Below are positions 63,181-64,000 of a stretch of DNA of 64,000 nucleotides, piece after piece. The notes beneath the pieces were generated by a model. It saw nothing but the letters and a program-made list of their open reading frames with translations, was not told the DNA's origin and did no database searches. The stretch covers positions 62,001 through 126,000 of the forward strand of contig NZ_JAAXLS010000005.1 of assembly GCF_012328925.1 (NCBI RefSeq), written 5' to 3'. Position 1 is the first letter of the stretch; each line of letters starts with the position of its first letter. This DNA comes from Amycolatopsis acididurans (GTDB taxonomy: Bacteria > Actinomycetota > Actinomycetes > Mycobacteriales > Pseudonocardiaceae). The translations under genes and the position numbers were made by a program.

Positions 63181-63935
63181 TCTCCGTCGAGGCACTGACG
63201 ATCTTCACCGACGAGCACGGCCTCGTGCGGAACGTGTCGTTCGAGGTCGGCGAGGGGGAGCGGGTCGGCCTGATCGGCGAGTCCGGTTCCGGCAAGTCGC
63301 TCACCGCGTCCGCGCTGATGGGCCTGCTGCCCGAGGGGTTGCGCGCGACTGGATCGATCACGTTCCACGGGAAACAGTTGATCGGGACATCCGAGCGGGA
63401 ACTGTCACAGCTGCGTGGGCGCGACATGGCGATGGTGTTCCAGGAGCCGATGACCGCGCTCAACCCGCTCATGCGCGTGGGTCGGCAGGTCGCCGAGTCG
63501 GTAAGGCTGCACACGCGCAGGTCCCGGCGGCAGGCGAAGGCGCTCGCGGAGGAACTGCTCGACTCGGTGGGCCTGCCCGGTACCGGCGGCCGCTATCCGC
63601 ATCAGCTTTCCGGCGGGCAACGTCAGCGCGTGCTGCTCGCCATCGCGCTCGCCAACGACCCCGCACTGTTGATCTGCGACGAGCCGACCACCGCGTTGGA
63701 CGTGACGGTGCAGGCGCAGGTTCTCGATCTCATCCTTGCCGGCGTCGCCGAGCGGTCCGCGGCGCTGCTGTTCATCACGCACGATCTCGCCGTGGTCGCG
63801 CGCGTGTGCGAGCGGTTGCTGGTGATGCACGAGGGAAGCATTGTCGAGGAAGGTTCCACGCGCGAGGTGCTGACGAATCCGCGGCACGACTACACGCGGC
63901 GGCTGCTCGCGGCGTCGGACCTGGAGGCGGCGTGA
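63177..63935 (+). CDS. ABC transporter ATPase (DppD-like)
   Basis: 252 aa, shorter than typical 320-aa DppD because the C-terminal oligopeptide (FeS-like Cys) domain is missing. Walker A GESGSGKSLTAS, Q-loop FQEPMTALNP, signature LSGGQRQRVLLAIAL, Walker B LLICDEPTTALD, switch ITHDLAVVAR. ATGA overlap with the permease. Confidence 0.92.
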   Translation: MISVEALTIFTDEHGLVRNVSFEVGEGERVGLIGESGSGKSLTASALMGLLPEGLRATGSITFHGKQLIGTSERELSQLRGRDMAMVFQEPMTALNPLMRVGRQVAESVRLHTRRSRRQAKALAEELLDSVGLPGTGGRYPHQLSGGQRQRVLLAIALANDPALLICDEPTTALDVTVQAQVLDLILAGVAERSAALLFITHDLAVVARVCERLLVMHEGSIVEEGSTREVLTNPRHDYTRRLLAASDLEAA

Positions 63936-64000
63936 TCGAACTTCGTGACGTGCACCGGCACTACCGGCGGACACACGCGCTGCGGGGCGTTTCGCTGACC
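63932..64000 (+). CDS. Second ABC transporter ATPase (DppF-like), cut by window edge
   Basis: 23 codons visible from the GTG at 63932 (GTGA overlap): IELRDVHRHYRRTHALRGVS, the normal first strand of an ABC ATPase before its Walker A. Completes the importer operon. Confidence 0.8.
   Translation, partial: MIELRDVHRHYRRTHALRGVSLT

Overview
The window is a high-GC actinobacterial chromosome segment around the replication origin. Gene order (parB-parA-rsmG-jag-yidC-yidD-rnpA-rpmH // dnaA-oriC-dnaN-gnd-recF-dciA-gyrB-gyrA-DUF3566-tRNA-Ile ... tRNA-Ala ... ppiA-rhomboid-PH protein-crgA-sortase-pabA/trpG-pknB-pknA-pbpA-rodA-pstP-fhaB-fhaA-tRNA-Leu) is the classical mycobacterial/pseudonocardial layout. 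A dnaN-gnd-recF arrangement and the protein sequences suggest Pseudonocardiaceae (Amycolatopsis-like); that genus call is inference from remembered families, not a search.

Region by region: 1-5271 is the leftward partition and membrane-insertase/RNase P block, with three parS-type sites. 5272-8158 holds the dnaA promoter region, dnaA and oriC, with DnaA boxes in both intergenic parts. 8159-17669 is the rightward replication block ending in tRNA-Ile. 17670-21297 is a variable patch: an SDR enzyme/TetR divergon, a YceI protein, a decayed MerR-PP2C fusion pseudogene, a fourth parS-like palindrome, a CsbD protein and a DLW-39 protein.

21329-33469 is a 12.1-kb actinomycete integrative and conjugative element (AICE) in the 3' end of tRNA-Ala(TGC), bounded by 43-bp direct repeats. 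It carries int, xis, a RepSA-like HUH replication initiator, a TraB/FtsK DNA translocase, small Spd-like membrane proteins, a GntR (KorSA-like) regulator, an SCO3933-like protein and an XRE-TPR regulator. Its right end carries a HigB-HigA-SecB-like toxin-antitoxin-chaperone (TAC) module. A gene-free 550-bp stretch (31366-31914) holds two very long imperfect palindromes, and a compact tRNA-like fold lies at 28975-29021. Paired AAGTCAGC repeats sit just inside both ends.

33516-45610 returns to the chromosome: YihY, DUF664, a spermidine-synthase-like protein, threonine dehydratase, lipoprotein, ppiA, rhomboid, a PH-domain gene with two perfect DnaA boxes at its start, crgA, sortase E, ferredoxin reductase, a glutamine amidotransferase and a small ABC exporter. 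45616-55009 is the leftward growth and division signalling operon fhaA-fhaB-pstP-rodA-pbpA-pknA-pknB, in which the kinases and phosphatase are encoded with the PG polymerase (RodA), its transpeptidase (PbpA) and two FHA phospho-readers. 55122-59100 has tRNA-Leu, a dehydratase/LysR divergon, FKBP, a Cys/Met-metabolism PLP enzyme and a PPOX protein. 59127-64000 is a FadR-type regulator divergent from a peptide/nickel-type ABC importer operon that runs off the window.
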